A DNA stretch of 64,000 bases from positions 186,001 to 250,000 of the forward strand of contig JADKBK010000002.1 of the NCBI GenBank assembly GCA_016715075.1. Direction: 5' to 3'. A program made the translations under genes and the position numbers. Numbering within the stretch: position 1 is the first letter of the stretch; each line of letters opens with the position of its first letter. Shown in pieces: positions 43,445-53,235 of this stretch. Source of the DNA: Bacteroidales bacterium (lineage in GTDB: Bacteria; Bacteroidota; Bacteroidia; Bacteroidales; VadinHA17). The notes under the pieces are model-generated. The model saw only the letters and a program-made list of their open reading frames with translations, did no database searches and was not told the origin of the DNA.

Positions 43445-44944
43445 ATGAATGACCCTTCATTTATCGATTTGCATTGTCATCCCGGGCTAAAGTCTTTCCT
43501 TACGGCAAACACTGAGTCTGAGAGAGAAAACTGCTGGAAATACCTTAATGCCAAATGGCTCTTCGGTCTGGTTGACAGATTCCTGCTGGATCATATGCTC
43601 GATTCGGCCAGCTCCCTTTCCCAGCTTGTCAGAGGAAATGTTTCGGTGGCTGTTGTCGGACTCTATTCTTACGAAAAAGCGATGATAAAGGGCCGTTTGG
43701 CGAAGATCTTTGGCTTTGTGCTTAATCTTCTGAACCTCTCCAGGATTCTTAACCGGCTTCGGATAAGGGAGATAAACTATGAGGTTATGCAAAGGATCTC
43801 TGAGGATAACAGCAATTATTTCAAGCTGTTTAAGGAGCTCCGGAAACATCTTCTGAATTCCGAAACGATTACTCCCGGATATAACTTACCAGGAACATTC
43901 ACCGACATTCAATGGGATATGCATAATATTATATTATCTATTGAAGGAGGTCATAACCTGTGTAGCAGGATGCCGCATACCAATTCAAGGAACGCACAGG
44001 TAATGCGAAATTTAGACAAGCTTAAATACGGGGGTCTGCGATATTTCTTTTTTAGTCCGGCCCACCTGGAAAGCAATCCACTATGCACCCATGCCTATGG
44101 GATGAAAATGATAAGTGATGAAAGGTTCCTTCCTGATGGTGAAGCACACGGGATCGGCCAGCTTGGAAAGGCGGTAATTAAAAAGGCGCTTGAGGAGCCA
44201 AACCGTATACTGATTGATATAAAACACATGAGTCTTGTTTCAAGGCGGCAATACTACAAAATGGTTGAAAGGGGTATACCGATAATAATGTCGCATGGAG
44301 GCGTGACCGGAGTTTCATACAATTCAATGCCAATAGTAAAGTGCGAACTTACAGGGAAATGTGCAAAGGTTGAATATTTCAAGCCGGCAGGGCTTATGAA
44401 TACTAATTTCAATCCATGGTCAATCAATCTTTACGATGAGGAGATTCCAATTATATTAGAATCCGATGGTATAATAGGTTTGAATCTGGATGAACGGATA
44501 CTGGGGACCAAACAGCGTAAGTCTTCGGAGCTGTTTGAATATTTCAGCAGAAGAGATTTCCTCGATTTATGGGATCAGGTTCCGGCCAATGATGATATTT
44601 TCAATGATAACCAGGCAAATCACAGAAGCAGAAGAAGACGATTGTTTGTCTTTCACCGGGATGTAAAACACCTATGCAATAATATACTGCACATTGTTAA
44701 GATCGGAGGCAGGGAGGCCTGGGACCACATCTGTATAGGTTCGGATTTTGACGGGATGGTGAATGCTATTGATCCCTATGATAATTCAGTGAAACTCAAA
44801 AAGCTGCGAAGGCATCTTATTAAGCATCTGCCCTTAATGGCAGAGAGTGATCCCGGATTTAATTATCACATTCATGATATTCAGCGCAGGGTCGACGGAA
44901 TAATGTCTGAAAATGCGAAAAATTTCCTGAAAAAATACTTCTAG
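43445..44944 (+). CDS. Membrane-dipeptidase (renal dipeptidase) family metallohydrolase
   Basis: 499 residues, longer than the usual ~350-400 because of insertions. Binuclear zinc site: IDLHCHP (residues ~7-13), a Glu in ILSIEGGHNL, His in LIDIKHMS and IIMSHGG, Asp in CIGSDFDGM. Known reaction: hydrolysis of dipeptides, including D-amino acid ones. No signal peptide, so cytoplasmic. The central part (LDERILGTKQRKSSELFEYF...RRLFVFHRDVKHL) is a family-specific insert. Confidence 0.85.
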   Translation: MNDPSFIDLHCHPGLKSFLTANTESERENCWKYLNAKWLFGLVDRFLLDHMLDSASSLSQLVRGNVSVAVVGLYSYEKAMIKGRLAKIFGFVLNLLNLSRILNRLRIREINYEVMQRISEDNSNYFKLFKELRKHLLNSETITPGYNLPGTFTDIQWDMHNIILSIEGGHNLCSRMPHTNSRNAQVMRNLDKLKYGGLRYFFFSPAHLESNPLCTHAYGMKMISDERFLPDGEAHGIGQLGKAVIKKALEEPNRILIDIKHMSLVSRRQYYKMVERGIPIIMSHGGVTGVSYNSMPIVKCELTGKCAKVEYFKPAGLMNTNFNPWSINLYDEEIPIILESDGIIGLNLDERILGTKQRKSSELFEYFSRRDFLDLWDQVPANDDIFNDNQANHRSRRRRLFVFHRDVKHLCNNILHIVKIGGREAWDHICIGSDFDGMVNAIDPYDNSVKLKKLRRHLIKHLPLMAESDPGFNYHIHDIQRRVDGIMSENAKNFLKKYF

Positions 44945-45068
44945 CAATAATAAGTGGCAGGTATTCACCCTGGCGTCATTGATGGTTGCGGGGTTATTTT
45001 TGAATTTTCATGAAATCATTTAGCACAATAGTCTCCATGTTAAAAGGGGAACCTGTAAACAATTAATA

Positions 45069-46769
45069 TCAACTTTGACTTTCTGCGAAATAATTCCGGA
45101 TCTTAGTCAGTATGTTGTTTACATCCTTTTGAGGCAGTGATCTTTTAACAAGTACTCTGTTCATCATATCAATGGCTATTTCAAGCTTTTCAGGCAGGAC
45201 CTGGTCAGCCCCGACCTTATACAATTGTTCAATACTCTGTACAGTTGCAGCCCTGACAATAATAAAGACATTGCTGTTTATGTGCCTTATTTTTTCAATA
45301 ATAGCCATAGAGGGGATGATACTCCCAACAGATATCACAACAATATCTGCTGTATCCACATGGGCTTTTCTCAGGATAGGTTCATTGATGGCATCTCCGT
45401 ATAGTACCAGGTCCCCGTTGTTCATCTTCTCCCTTACGATGGCAGGATCAAATACTATTGAGATATGTTTCATGTTATTAATTTTTGCCATCATCGACAA
45501 TTTCAATGCGCTGGCATCTTTCCCGATAATGACCAGATGATTTTTAAAATCAGGTAACTGAATTTCTTTAAGAGGGAATAAACCGTTGATCATGAAATCC
45601 GGAAGAGGAAGTTTCATAAGTGTCCTTACAATTGGCGGGGCAAGGTAGAACAGGAATGGTGCACCAGCCATTGTAATAACAGCTACGGCAAGGAAGAGAT
45701 GATAATAAAAACTATCCAGGATTGTATTGTCAAATCCTATTTTTGCAAGGATAAATGAAAACTCCCCTACCTGGCTGAGGGCCAGTCCGATCAGAACAGT
45801 CCCCTGCAGAGTATGGCCAAGTATAAATCCTGTCCCTGCTGCAATTATACATTTCAGCAGAACAACAAGCAGGATACTGAGAAGCACTATCAGGAAGTTA
45901 TCAATTACGAAAGAGATATCGAGCAGCATGCCGATGGAGACAAAGAAGAAGCTTGTAAATACATCCTTTATAGGCAGGAAATTCCCAAAAACATTATGAC
46001 TGTATTCCGACTCTGAGATCATCAGCCCTGCCAGGAAGGCGCCAAATGCAAGCGAGAGGCCCAATTGTGAGGTAAGAAGAGCTATTGAAAAGCATATCAG
46101 GACGATACACATCATAAAGAGCTCCTGGTTTTTGGTCATGGCAATCAGATGCAGCAACTTGGGCAGTATCCATCTGTTCCCGGCATATACCAGACCTATT
46201 ATGAAGATTACCTTCAGAGTCAGAATTATTAATTCCTTTGGAACATTAAGTGTATTATCTGCCAGAAGGTTCGCAAGAAGGAGGAGGGGGATAAGCATTA
46301 GATCCTGGAAGATAAGAATACCCAGAACCGTCCGGCCGTAGTTTGAGGTAAGCTCCGACCTCTCCTGCAACAGCTTTAAGACGAGGGCAGAACTGCTCAG
46401 GGCGGCAAGGAATCCAATAAAGATGCCGCCCTGCCAGGTCATCCCATAGAAGTGCGAGACAATAAAAAATGCTCCGGCAGTAAATATAACCTGCAAAAAG
46501 CCTCCGAGAAAAACCATCCTCCTGATTTTCAGCAGATGCTGCAATGAGAACTCCATACCGATTGTAAAGAGAAGAAGAACTACACCTATCTCTGCCATCA
46601 GTTCTATCTCGTGCCTCGCATTTACAAGTGAAAGCATATAAGGTCCGGCAATTATACCGGTCAGCAGATAGCCTACAACTGTCGGAACCTTTATCCTTGT
46701 GAATATCAGGTTCACAAAGGTGGATAAGGCAAAGATTATTACTATGTCTTTTAGAATGGATAGTTCCAT
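45069..46769 (-). CDS. Kef-type cation:proton antiporter with TrkA-N domain
   Basis: 566 residues. Twelve or thirteen hydrophobic segments of the CPA2 Na+/H+ exchanger fold (start LKDIVIIFALSTFVNLIFTRIKVPTVVGYLLTGIIAGP; IFQDLMLIPLLLLANLL has the conserved Gln-Asp). The C-terminal ~150 residues form a TrkA-N Rossmann domain (HLVIIGKDASALKLSMMAKIN, ISIVFDPA, LVLYGDAINEPILRKAHVDTADIVVISVGS). The dinucleotide loop GKDASAL deviates from GxGxxG, so NAD(H) gating may be altered. Potassium or sodium efflux and pH homeostasis. Confidence 0.92.
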   Translation of the reverse strand: MELSILKDIVIIFALSTFVNLIFTRIKVPTVVGYLLTGIIAGPYMLSLVNARHEIELMAEIGVVLLLFTIGMEFSLQHLLKIRRMVFLGGFLQVIFTAGAFFIVSHFYGMTWQGGIFIGFLAALSSSALVLKLLQERSELTSNYGRTVLGILIFQDLMLIPLLLLANLLADNTLNVPKELIILTLKVIFIIGLVYAGNRWILPKLLHLIAMTKNQELFMMCIVLICFSIALLTSQLGLSLAFGAFLAGLMISESEYSHNVFGNFLPIKDVFTSFFFVSIGMLLDISFVIDNFLIVLLSILLVVLLKCIIAAGTGFILGHTLQGTVLIGLALSQVGEFSFILAKIGFDNTILDSFYYHLFLAVAVITMAGAPFLFYLAPPIVRTLMKLPLPDFMINGLFPLKEIQLPDFKNHLVIIGKDASALKLSMMAKINNMKHISIVFDPAIVREKMNNGDLVLYGDAINEPILRKAHVDTADIVVISVGSIIPSMAIIEKIRHINSNVFIIVRAATVQSIEQLYKVGADQVLPEKLEIAIDMMNRVLVKRSLPQKDVNNILTKIRNYFAESQS

Positions 46770-46872
46770 CTTTTGCTTAAAAGAGTATGAAATATACTTC
46801 TATTAAAGGTATGAAATTTTTGTAAAACAGAATTCCTCAGGGAGGGCACAATGAATCAGCTCCGGGGAAACA

Positions 46873-47370
46873 TTATTTTCCGTAACTATCTCCCCACAAT
46901 CCTTTATTCCGGTTTCTTGCTTTGCGTTCGAGTTTGAGAAAAACATCTGCATATTTTACATTGGGAGGAACGGTCATAACTGTTGCATAGCCGTTTTTCA
47001 CCAGTGTTGCATTGACAAAGGTCCCATCCTCAAGATAAACATATGCAAGGGTGCGTCCGTATTTATCGAGATGTCCGACATCATACTCAAGCCTGACCTT
47101 TTTCCCTGAGATCAGGGTTTTAAGGTAATCGGATGACTCTCTGCCAAAATATCCTGTCTCTTTGGTCCAGGAGTTTCTGGATTCCGGAGCATCCACACCT
47201 ATAAGTCTGACTTTAAGCCCTTTCTTTGAACCGTCGTCTATCCAGAAAGTATCACCGTCAACAATTTTTCTGACCTGGTAGTAGACATATTTATCCTTGT
47301 TATCTGCTGAAGAGAGATGAACAGATCCGAAGAGTGAAATAATGATGAAAACAGAGATCTTAAGATGCAT
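46873..47370 (-). CDS. Secreted thermonuclease-family (SNc) nuclease
   Basis: 165 residues. Signal peptide ends VHLSSAD. Staphylococcal-nuclease-like OB-fold: IVDGDTFWIDDGSKKGLKVRLIGVDAPES (Asp and Arg of the active site), YFGRESSDYLKTLISGKKVRLEYD, LDKYGRTLAYVYLEDGTFVNATLVKNGYA (second Arg), ending KGLWGDS. Ca2+-dependent cleavage of DNA/RNA outside the cytoplasm. Divergent from the propeller-phosphoesterase gene. Confidence 0.92.
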   Translation of the reverse strand: MHLKISVFIIISLFGSVHLSSADNKDKYVYYQVRKIVDGDTFWIDDGSKKGLKVRLIGVDAPESRNSWTKETGYFGRESSDYLKTLISGKKVRLEYDVGHLDKYGRTLAYVYLEDGTFVNATLVKNGYATVMTVPPNVKYADVFLKLERKARNRNKGLWGDSYGK

Positions 47371-47456
47371 TGTTATTTTTCAGGAAAGGAAATTATTATT
47401 ATGACATGAAAAGCGCTAAATTAGTAATATTAAACATCTCAAATAATACCAGCGGA

Positions 47457-49994
47457 ATGATTAAAATGAAGATTCAGATTCTTTGCCTGGCTGCTATAAT
47501 TTTTCTATTTCCGGAATGCCACAGGGATAAGCAAAAAACTGCCTTTAATTTGAGGGTTGGGACACAGCCTGATGGAAGCATTCTTGTACCCTCAAATCAG
47601 CTGCTTCGTCCGGCGGGTTTTCAGGTTTCGCTTCCAGGTCGTCCGGTCGATCTGGTACTTACACCTGACGGGAAATACCTCCTTGTAAAAAATAAGGATG
47701 ACCTGGATCTAATAAGACTGGCCGACAGAAAAATTATGCAGTCGCTGCCATTTGAGAGAAGCGGAGCTTCATTTACCGGGATTTGCATATCTCCTGATGG
47801 GAAAACGGTTTATGTGACCGATGCGAAAGGCAGAGTCTGCATAGCGGAGTTGGATCAGGAGAGGATAATGCACTGGAAAGATCCTGTGAAGTTACCCTAT
47901 CCAGCTGTTGGAGACTCACCTGTCCCGGGAGGTGTTATCCTCAACGATAAGGGTGATAAATTATACGTTACACTCAGCAGGAACAACTCCCTGGGGGTTG
48001 TAGATCTGTCCGGCAATTCAATCAGCGAGATTGCAGTTGGTATAGCACCATACGGTGTCATATGCGCCTCACCGGGGAAGGCTTATGTCAGCAACTGGGG
48101 AGGACGCCGGCCGGAAGATGGAGAATCAGCATACAACACATCCGGCAGCAGGGTATTGGTTGATCCGAAGACAGGAATTGCGAATAACGGATCGGTATCA
48201 GTAGTGGATCTGAACAGGAGAATACAGGTTAAAAATATTGAAGTAGGATTACACCCCTGCGGTATGGTATTAAGCCCTGACAGAAAAAAACTTTATGTAG
48301 CCTGTGCAAACAGTGATATCATTTCTGTAATAAATACTGAATCTGATGAGGTAATTGATAAAATATCTGTTCATAACGGTGCGGAAAAGCTTTTCGGAAG
48401 TTCCCCCGGAGCCCTGGCAATTTCGCCTGACGGGAAATACCTCTACGTTGCCAACGGCACTGAGAATGCTGTATGTGTTATTGAGACAGGAATTCCGGCA
48501 AAAGTACTTGGATATATACCAACCGGATGGTATCCGGGTTCAGTGATTCTGAACAACACCGGGGAGATCCTATATGTGGCAAATGTGAAGGGAACAGGAT
48601 CCCGGAATCAGGTTCCGGATAGAAAAGGGCACAATTCCCATGATCATCTGGGTTCAGTCTCTATTATTCCACTGCCCGGAGAGAATGAACTCAAAAAGAT
48701 GACGGAATCGGTTATTCAAAATAATGCTATTGCAAAATTCCGTACAGTATCAGCTTCAGTGACAGACAGAGGGAAAAAAGTTCCTGTACCTGAATTGCCG
48801 GGACAAGCCTCGCATTTCAAACATGTTGTGTATATAATTAAGGAAAACCGGACATATGACCAGGTGTTTGGTGATATGCCAGGCGGGAATGGTGATACTT
48901 CACTTGTGGAATTTGGGAGGGAGATCACGCCAAATCATCACATGCTGGCGGAGGAATTTGTATTACTTGATAATTTCTATTGCAGCGGAGTTTTAAGCGC
49001 TGATGGCCACCAATGGACAGATGAGGCATTTGTTACCGATTACCTGGAGAAATCTTTTGGCGATTTTACCCGCAGCTATCCCTATGACGGCGATGACGCT
49101 CTTGCATATGCGAGCTCCGGATTTATATGGGATAATGTTCTGAAACATGGATTGACTTTCCGTAACTACGGTGAATTTGTGAGTGCGGTAATCGATCCTG
49201 AAGAGGCAACATTTTCAGAGCTCTATCAGGATTTTACCAGTGGAACAAATAAAATCACAATCAGGGCAAAAGCAAATCTTGAACAACTTATTCCTTACAT
49301 GTGTCCCTCATATGTGGGATTTCCCAATACTGTATCTGATGCCTACAGGGCAGCTGAGTTTATAAAAGAGCTGAAGGAATTTGAGAAGAATGATAATTTC
49401 CCGAACTTCATCATAATGCTGCTGCCCAACGATCACACATCGGGTACAGAACCGGGCATGCCTAAGCCTGTGTCTGCAGTTGCAGACAATGATCTGGCTC
49501 TCGGGAGGATTGTTGAGGCAATCTCTGAAAGCAAATTCTGGAAAGAAACCTGCATTCTTGTAACCGAGGATGACCCACAGGCAGGTCTTGACCATGTCGA
49601 CGGTCACAGGACTGTAGGGATGGTAATAAGTCCTTATACTAAAAGAGGAGAGGTCATTTCAACTTATTATTCACAGATTAATATGGTGAGGACAATTGAA
49701 AATATCCTTGGGTTGCCGCCCATGAATCAGCTGGATCTCACCTCAGAGCCTATGTCAGACTGTTTTACCGATAATGCTGATTTTTCGCCATACAAAGCCG
49801 TGAAGAACAATATTCCTCTTGATGATCTTAATCCGCCCCTTGTTTCTCTTTCAGGGGATCAGCTCTATTGGGCAAAGAAATCGATTGAACAGGATCTTGA
49901 TGATGTTGACCGTATTGATGAGGATGTTTTCAACAGGATAATCTGGCATTCCGTGAAGGGGTATGACAGGCCATACCCGGTATTAACAAAGTGA
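47457..49994 (+). CDS. Lipoprotein fusing a YncE/YVTN beta-propeller with a phosphoesterase domain
   Basis: Start set at Met 47457 (MIKMKIQILCLAAIIFLFPEC, lipobox); the frame extends upstream to 47370, but that would touch the divergent nuclease start and add non-signal sequence. 845 residues. Propeller ~35-440: YVTN-type repeats such as 'VLTPDGKYLLVKNKDD', 'CISPDGKTVYVTDAKG', 'VILNDKGDKLYVTLSRN', 'VLSPDRKKLYVACANSD', 'AISPDGKYLYVANGTEN'. Phosphoesterase/alkaline-phosphatase-like domain ~480-845: HVVYIIKENRTYDQVFGDMPGG (metal-binding Glu-Asn), DNFYCSGVLSADGHQWTDEAF, LLPNDHTSGTEPG and VTEDDPQAGLDHVDGHRT, of the PF04185 type. Acts outside the inner membrane; substrate unknown. Confidence 0.88.
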   Translation: MIKMKIQILCLAAIIFLFPECHRDKQKTAFNLRVGTQPDGSILVPSNQLLRPAGFQVSLPGRPVDLVLTPDGKYLLVKNKDDLDLIRLADRKIMQSLPFERSGASFTGICISPDGKTVYVTDAKGRVCIAELDQERIMHWKDPVKLPYPAVGDSPVPGGVILNDKGDKLYVTLSRNNSLGVVDLSGNSISEIAVGIAPYGVICASPGKAYVSNWGGRRPEDGESAYNTSGSRVLVDPKTGIANNGSVSVVDLNRRIQVKNIEVGLHPCGMVLSPDRKKLYVACANSDIISVINTESDEVIDKISVHNGAEKLFGSSPGALAISPDGKYLYVANGTENAVCVIETGIPAKVLGYIPTGWYPGSVILNNTGEILYVANVKGTGSRNQVPDRKGHNSHDHLGSVSIIPLPGENELKKMTESVIQNNAIAKFRTVSASVTDRGKKVPVPELPGQASHFKHVVYIIKENRTYDQVFGDMPGGNGDTSLVEFGREITPNHHMLAEEFVLLDNFYCSGVLSADGHQWTDEAFVTDYLEKSFGDFTRSYPYDGDDALAYASSGFIWDNVLKHGLTFRNYGEFVSAVIDPEEATFSELYQDFTSGTNKITIRAKANLEQLIPYMCPSYVGFPNTVSDAYRAAEFIKELKEFEKNDNFPNFIIMLLPNDHTSGTEPGMPKPVSAVADNDLALGRIVEAISESKFWKETCILVTEDDPQAGLDHVDGHRTVGMVISPYTKRGEVISTYYSQINMVRTIENILGLPPMNQLDLTSEPMSDCFTDNADFSPYKAVKNNIPLDDLNPPLVSLSGDQLYWAKKSIEQDLDDVDRIDEDVFNRIIWHSVKGYDRPYPVLTK

Positions 49995-50081
49995 GGGAGG
50001 AATTTGGTTCCGGGTTGAAGAAGCTTTTCATAGCTTTTGTATATATTGAGAATATTGATGGTTCTATTTTCATTTCCTCTG

Positions 50082-50182
50082 TGGACCTCTGTGACACCTC
50101 TGTGATCTCTGTGTAAGTTTTTAACTTATTATTACACAGAGCTCCACAGAGAATACACAGAGTTACACAGAGGACTTTTGAG
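50082..50182. repeat. CACAGAG-type palindromic repeat
   Basis: CCTCTGTGGACCTCTGTGAC ... CTCTGTGTAAGTTTTTAACT then TTATTACACAGAGCTCCACAG and TACACAGAGTTACACAGAGG. Same family as the copies at 20331, 30957 and 33680. Confidence 0.7.
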
Positions 50183-50315
50183 ACAGACTCAATTTTTTAA
50201 AGACTTTTTTATTCTCCTGCTTTAAGAATACAACTCTTAAGTTGACAGCCATAAAGTATCGGGACCTAAAAAGTACTTACTCATTCTCAATGATTTTTTT
50301 ACCCGATATTTCCCC

Positions 50316-50323
50316 TATCTTTG
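50316..50323 (+). promoter_or_regulatory. -7 promoter box of the DEAD-box helicase gene
   Basis: TATCTTTG, exact TAnnTTTG. A T-run at 50294-50300 is the possible -33 zone. It overlaps the TTG at 50321, so translation must begin further downstream. Confidence 0.55.
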
Positions 50324-50344
50324 CAGTCCATTAATAAAAGATAT

Positions 50345-51463
50345 TTGAAAACGTTCTCTGATTTAGGTATTTCCGGCACTTTTATCCAGGCGCTGGAGGA
50401 AATGAAAATAACTATTCCGACTGAGATTCAGGAAAAGGCAATTCCTGTTTTGCTTGGAAAGGAAACAGATTTTATTGGCCAGGCGCAGACAGGAACTGGT
50501 AAAACAGCTGCCTTCGGATTACCGATATTGCAGGCAATAAATCCTGATAAGCCAAATGTTCAGACTTTGATATTATCACCGACCCGCGAGTTGGGGCAGC
50601 AGATTGCAAAGCAGTTGTTTAAGTTCACAAAGTATATCCCGAAAAAGATTTTTATAGAATCTGTGTATGGTGGTGCAAATCTTGATGAACAGATCCGTTC
50701 ATTAAGACGCCCCACTCATATAGTTGTTGCCACTCCGGGACGTCTTGTCGATCTGCTCGAACGAAAGGCCATCGATCTCTCTTTCATAAGGACTCTTGTT
50801 CTTGATGAAGCAGATGAAATGCTCACCATGGGTTTCAAAAAGGATCTTGATACGATACTGACATATACTGCAGGTAAACGCCATACATGGTTGTTTTCCG
50901 CCACAATGCCGCAGGGTATCAGGACAATTATTTCAAGCTATATGTCACCACAGGCGATCAGGTTTGAAGTGAACAGGAATGAAATTGTAAACAGGGATAT
51001 CGAACATAAATTTCTTGTATGCTCACGTCTTGAGAAGCCTGAGGTGCTGTTTCAGTTTTTGAAATCACAGGGCATTGGAAGAGGACTCGTATTCTGCAGA
51101 ACAAAAGTCGAGGCGCAGAATGTGACAAAGAGGATCATTGCAAAGAAGATCAATGCCGATGCACTTCATGGTGACATGTTTCAGAAGGAACGTGATAAGG
51201 TGATGAGGGCATTTAAGAACGGCAAGCTTCAGATACTCGTTGCGACTGATCTGGCAGCTAGGGGCATAGATGTCAAGGAACTTGCGTTTGTTGTTCATTA
51301 TCAGCTTCCTGAAAAATCGGAATATTATACCCATCGCAGTGGCCGTACCGGACGGGCCGGTAATAAGGGCTTTTCTCTCAGCATGGTTACTCCCAGGGAG
51401 GTTGAGGGGATAAGAGCTATAGAAAAGGAACTGGGAATAAAGATAAAGGAGATATCAAGGTAG
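50345..51463 (+). CDS. DEAD-box RNA helicase
   Basis: Start chosen at TTG 50345 (MKTFSDLGISGTFIQAL), which matches relatives and lies after the promoter box at 50316-50323; TTG 50321 cannot be transcribed. About 372 residues: Q motif (TEIQEKAIP), Walker A AQTGTGKT, PTRELGQQ, TPGR, DEAD, SAT, VATDLAARGIDV and HRSGRTGRAG. It lacks the long basic C-terminal tail of larger paralogues. ATP-dependent RNA remodelling in ribosome assembly or at low temperature. Followed after 3 bases by the VF530-like gene, so probably co-transcribed. Confidence 0.92.
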   Translation: MKTFSDLGISGTFIQALEEMKITIPTEIQEKAIPVLLGKETDFIGQAQTGTGKTAAFGLPILQAINPDKPNVQTLILSPTRELGQQIAKQLFKFTKYIPKKIFIESVYGGANLDEQIRSLRRPTHIVVATPGRLVDLLERKAIDLSFIRTLVLDEADEMLTMGFKKDLDTILTYTAGKRHTWLFSATMPQGIRTIISSYMSPQAIRFEVNRNEIVNRDIEHKFLVCSRLEKPEVLFQFLKSQGIGRGLVFCRTKVEAQNVTKRIIAKKINADALHGDMFQKERDKVMRAFKNGKLQILVATDLAARGIDVKELAFVVHYQLPEKSEYYTHRSGRTGRAGNKGFSLSMVTPREVEGIRAIEKELGIKIKEISR

Positions 51464-51466
51464 GAT

Positions 51467-51694
51467 ATGAGTGAACAGAAAAGCAATGATCCCCTGCATG
51501 GTAAAACACTTGAGTTTATAGTTAATTTCCTTGTTGATTATTACGGCTGGGAACAACTGAGCACCCATATCAGGGTGAACTGCTTTATGAATAATCCCAG
51601 CGTGCAATCGAGCCTTAAATTCCTGCGGAAAACACCCTGGGCAAGGAAGAAAGTAGAAGATCTGTATCTTACTGTTATCAAACGCAGCAGCTGA
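51467..51694 (+). CDS. VF530-family (DUF2132) small DNA-binding-like protein
   Basis: 75 residues: SNDPLHGKTLEFIVNFLVDYYGWEQLSTHIRVNCFMNNPSVQSSLKFLRKTPWARKKVEDLYL. This matches the VF530 family, characterised by the N-terminal DPLHG-x-TLE signature and the KFLRKTPWAR-x-KVE helix; structures show a helical DNA-binding fold, but the function is not settled. It is encoded 3 bases after the helicase stop, so translationally coupled to it. Confidence 0.88.
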   Translation: MSEQKSNDPLHGKTLEFIVNFLVDYYGWEQLSTHIRVNCFMNNPSVQSSLKFLRKTPWARKKVEDLYLTVIKRSS

Positions 51695-51718
51695 TGTCTT
51701 AAAGCTGCAGGAATCTAC

Positions 51719-51852
51719 CGCCCTCCGCCCTCCGCCCTCCGCCTTCCGCCCTCCGCCTTCTTCCATCAGCCTTCCGCCCTCCGCCTTCCGCCTTTCTCCT
51801 TCTGACTTCCGACTCCCGACTTCCGACTTCCGACTTTCTGACTTCTGACTTT
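51719..51852. repeat. Heptanucleotide minisatellite, two unit types
   Basis: First part (51719-51795): CCGCCCT/CCGCCTT units with one CTTCCATCAG break. Second part (51800-51852): (C/T)GACTTC units. 7-base period throughout; no coding potential, though it creates a spurious minus-strand Arg/Gly-rich ORF. Confidence 0.85.
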
Positions 51853-51965
51853 CATTATTCTCATCTTTTTTGTACATTTATATTCTTCTTTAGTCTGATT
51901 ACAGAAAAAAGAGGGGGATGACAGACTCATCCCGTTCAGGCCTGAAATGACTTAAAGTTAAAATA

Positions 51966-53213
51966 ATGAATACAAGGGAAAGATTCCTCGAGATAATGGA
52001 TTTTAATCCGAATGTCCATTCTCTGAAATATGAGTTTGGCTACTGGGGAGAAACAGTCGACAACTGGTATAAGAGCGGAATGCCTAAACATCATTATCCC
52101 GTTGTCGGGAAGATGATCACAACTCCCACGTCATCATTATACAGTACTGCATGGAGATGCGTACCCAAAGTAGCAGAAGGTAAGATCCTGCCGAAAGGAA
52201 TTGCAGTAACGGGAGGTGGACTTTACTCACCGACACAGGCATTTCCTCTTGATCATGATGTTCGTGAGTGTTTCGGCATGGACAAATCGCAGAGGCTTAT
52301 CGATGTGAATATGCTTTTTTCCCCAATGTTTGACATAAAAATTATCAGGGAGGATGACAAGGTATTTGAATATGTCGATCTCGATGGTGTCAGGCGGATA
52401 TTCCTGAAGGATGAGGCAACTATACCCACATCTATGGAGTGGCCGCTCAAGGACAGGAAGACCTGGGAAAAGCTGAAGGATGAGAGGCTTAACCTGAAAA
52501 ACATAAAGGATCGTTTCCCGTCAAACTGGAATGAGTTGTTAAAAGATTACAGGAACCGTGACTATCCTCTGTCATTTGGAGGTTATCCGCAGGGCTTCTT
52601 CGGAACCCTCGCCCATCTTATTGGATATGAGAATCTCTTCATCTGGTATTGCATGGAACCGGATCTCATTCACGATATCCTCAACACCTTTACAAATATC
52701 TGGCTCGCCGTATTTGAGGAGATACTTCCCCAGGTCACTCCCGATATGTGGCATATCTGGGAAGATATTTCCTTCGGCAAAGGGAGTATGATCTCTGTCG
52801 ATATGGTGAAAGAGTTCATGTGTCCCTACATTAAGCGGATCGGAGATTTTCTGAAAGCAAGGGGAGTGAAAATTATCCTTCTTGATACCGACGGTGACTG
52901 CAATGAACTGATTCCTGTTTTTATGGAGGCAGGAGTCACCGGCATGTATCCGTTCGAAACACACAGTGGTATGGATATAGTAAAAGTGAGGAAACAATAT
53001 CCAAAGCTGCAGATGATGGGTGGCATACCCAAATCAGAAATTGCCCTGGGGAAAAAGAGGATAGATGAAATACTCCTCCCTGTTGATGAGGTCTTAAAGA
53101 CAAGGGGATTTATCCCATTCTGCGATCATCTTGTTCCGCCGGATGTTGATTTTGAAAACTTCACCTATTACAGGACCAGGCTTAATGATCTGATAGATAA
53201 GTACGGGAAATAA
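51966..53213 (+). CDS. UroD-family protein (uroporphyrinogen decarboxylase-like)
   Basis: 415 residues. Starts MNTRERFLEIMDFNPNVHSLKYEFGYWGETVDNWYKSGMP, the 'URO-D-like' subfamily found in polysaccharide and sugar-degrading loci, not haem synthesis. Barrel with GYPQGFFGTLAHLIGYENLFIWYCMEPDLIHDIL, WHIWEDISFGKGSMISVDMVKEFMCPYIKRI and LLDTDGDCNELIPVFMEAGVTGMYPFE. Relatives act as corrinoid or sugar methyltransferases, but most have no known reaction. A second member is at 61883-63049, only ~30% similar by eye. Cytoplasmic. Confidence 0.85.
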   Translation: MNTRERFLEIMDFNPNVHSLKYEFGYWGETVDNWYKSGMPKHHYPVVGKMITTPTSSLYSTAWRCVPKVAEGKILPKGIAVTGGGLYSPTQAFPLDHDVRECFGMDKSQRLIDVNMLFSPMFDIKIIREDDKVFEYVDLDGVRRIFLKDEATIPTSMEWPLKDRKTWEKLKDERLNLKNIKDRFPSNWNELLKDYRNRDYPLSFGGYPQGFFGTLAHLIGYENLFIWYCMEPDLIHDILNTFTNIWLAVFEEILPQVTPDMWHIWEDISFGKGSMISVDMVKEFMCPYIKRIGDFLKARGVKIILLDTDGDCNELIPVFMEAGVTGMYPFETHSGMDIVKVRKQYPKLQMMGGIPKSEIALGKKRIDEILLPVDEVLKTRGFIPFCDHLVPPDVDFENFTYYRTRLNDLIDKYGK

Positions 53214-53235
53214 GGAGGGTTGTAATACCTCACTT

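Noticed and set aside
51455..51877. 140-aa minus-strand ORF rich in Arg/Gly/Glu
   Set aside because: It is the heptamer array read in frame plus the antisense of the VF530 gene.
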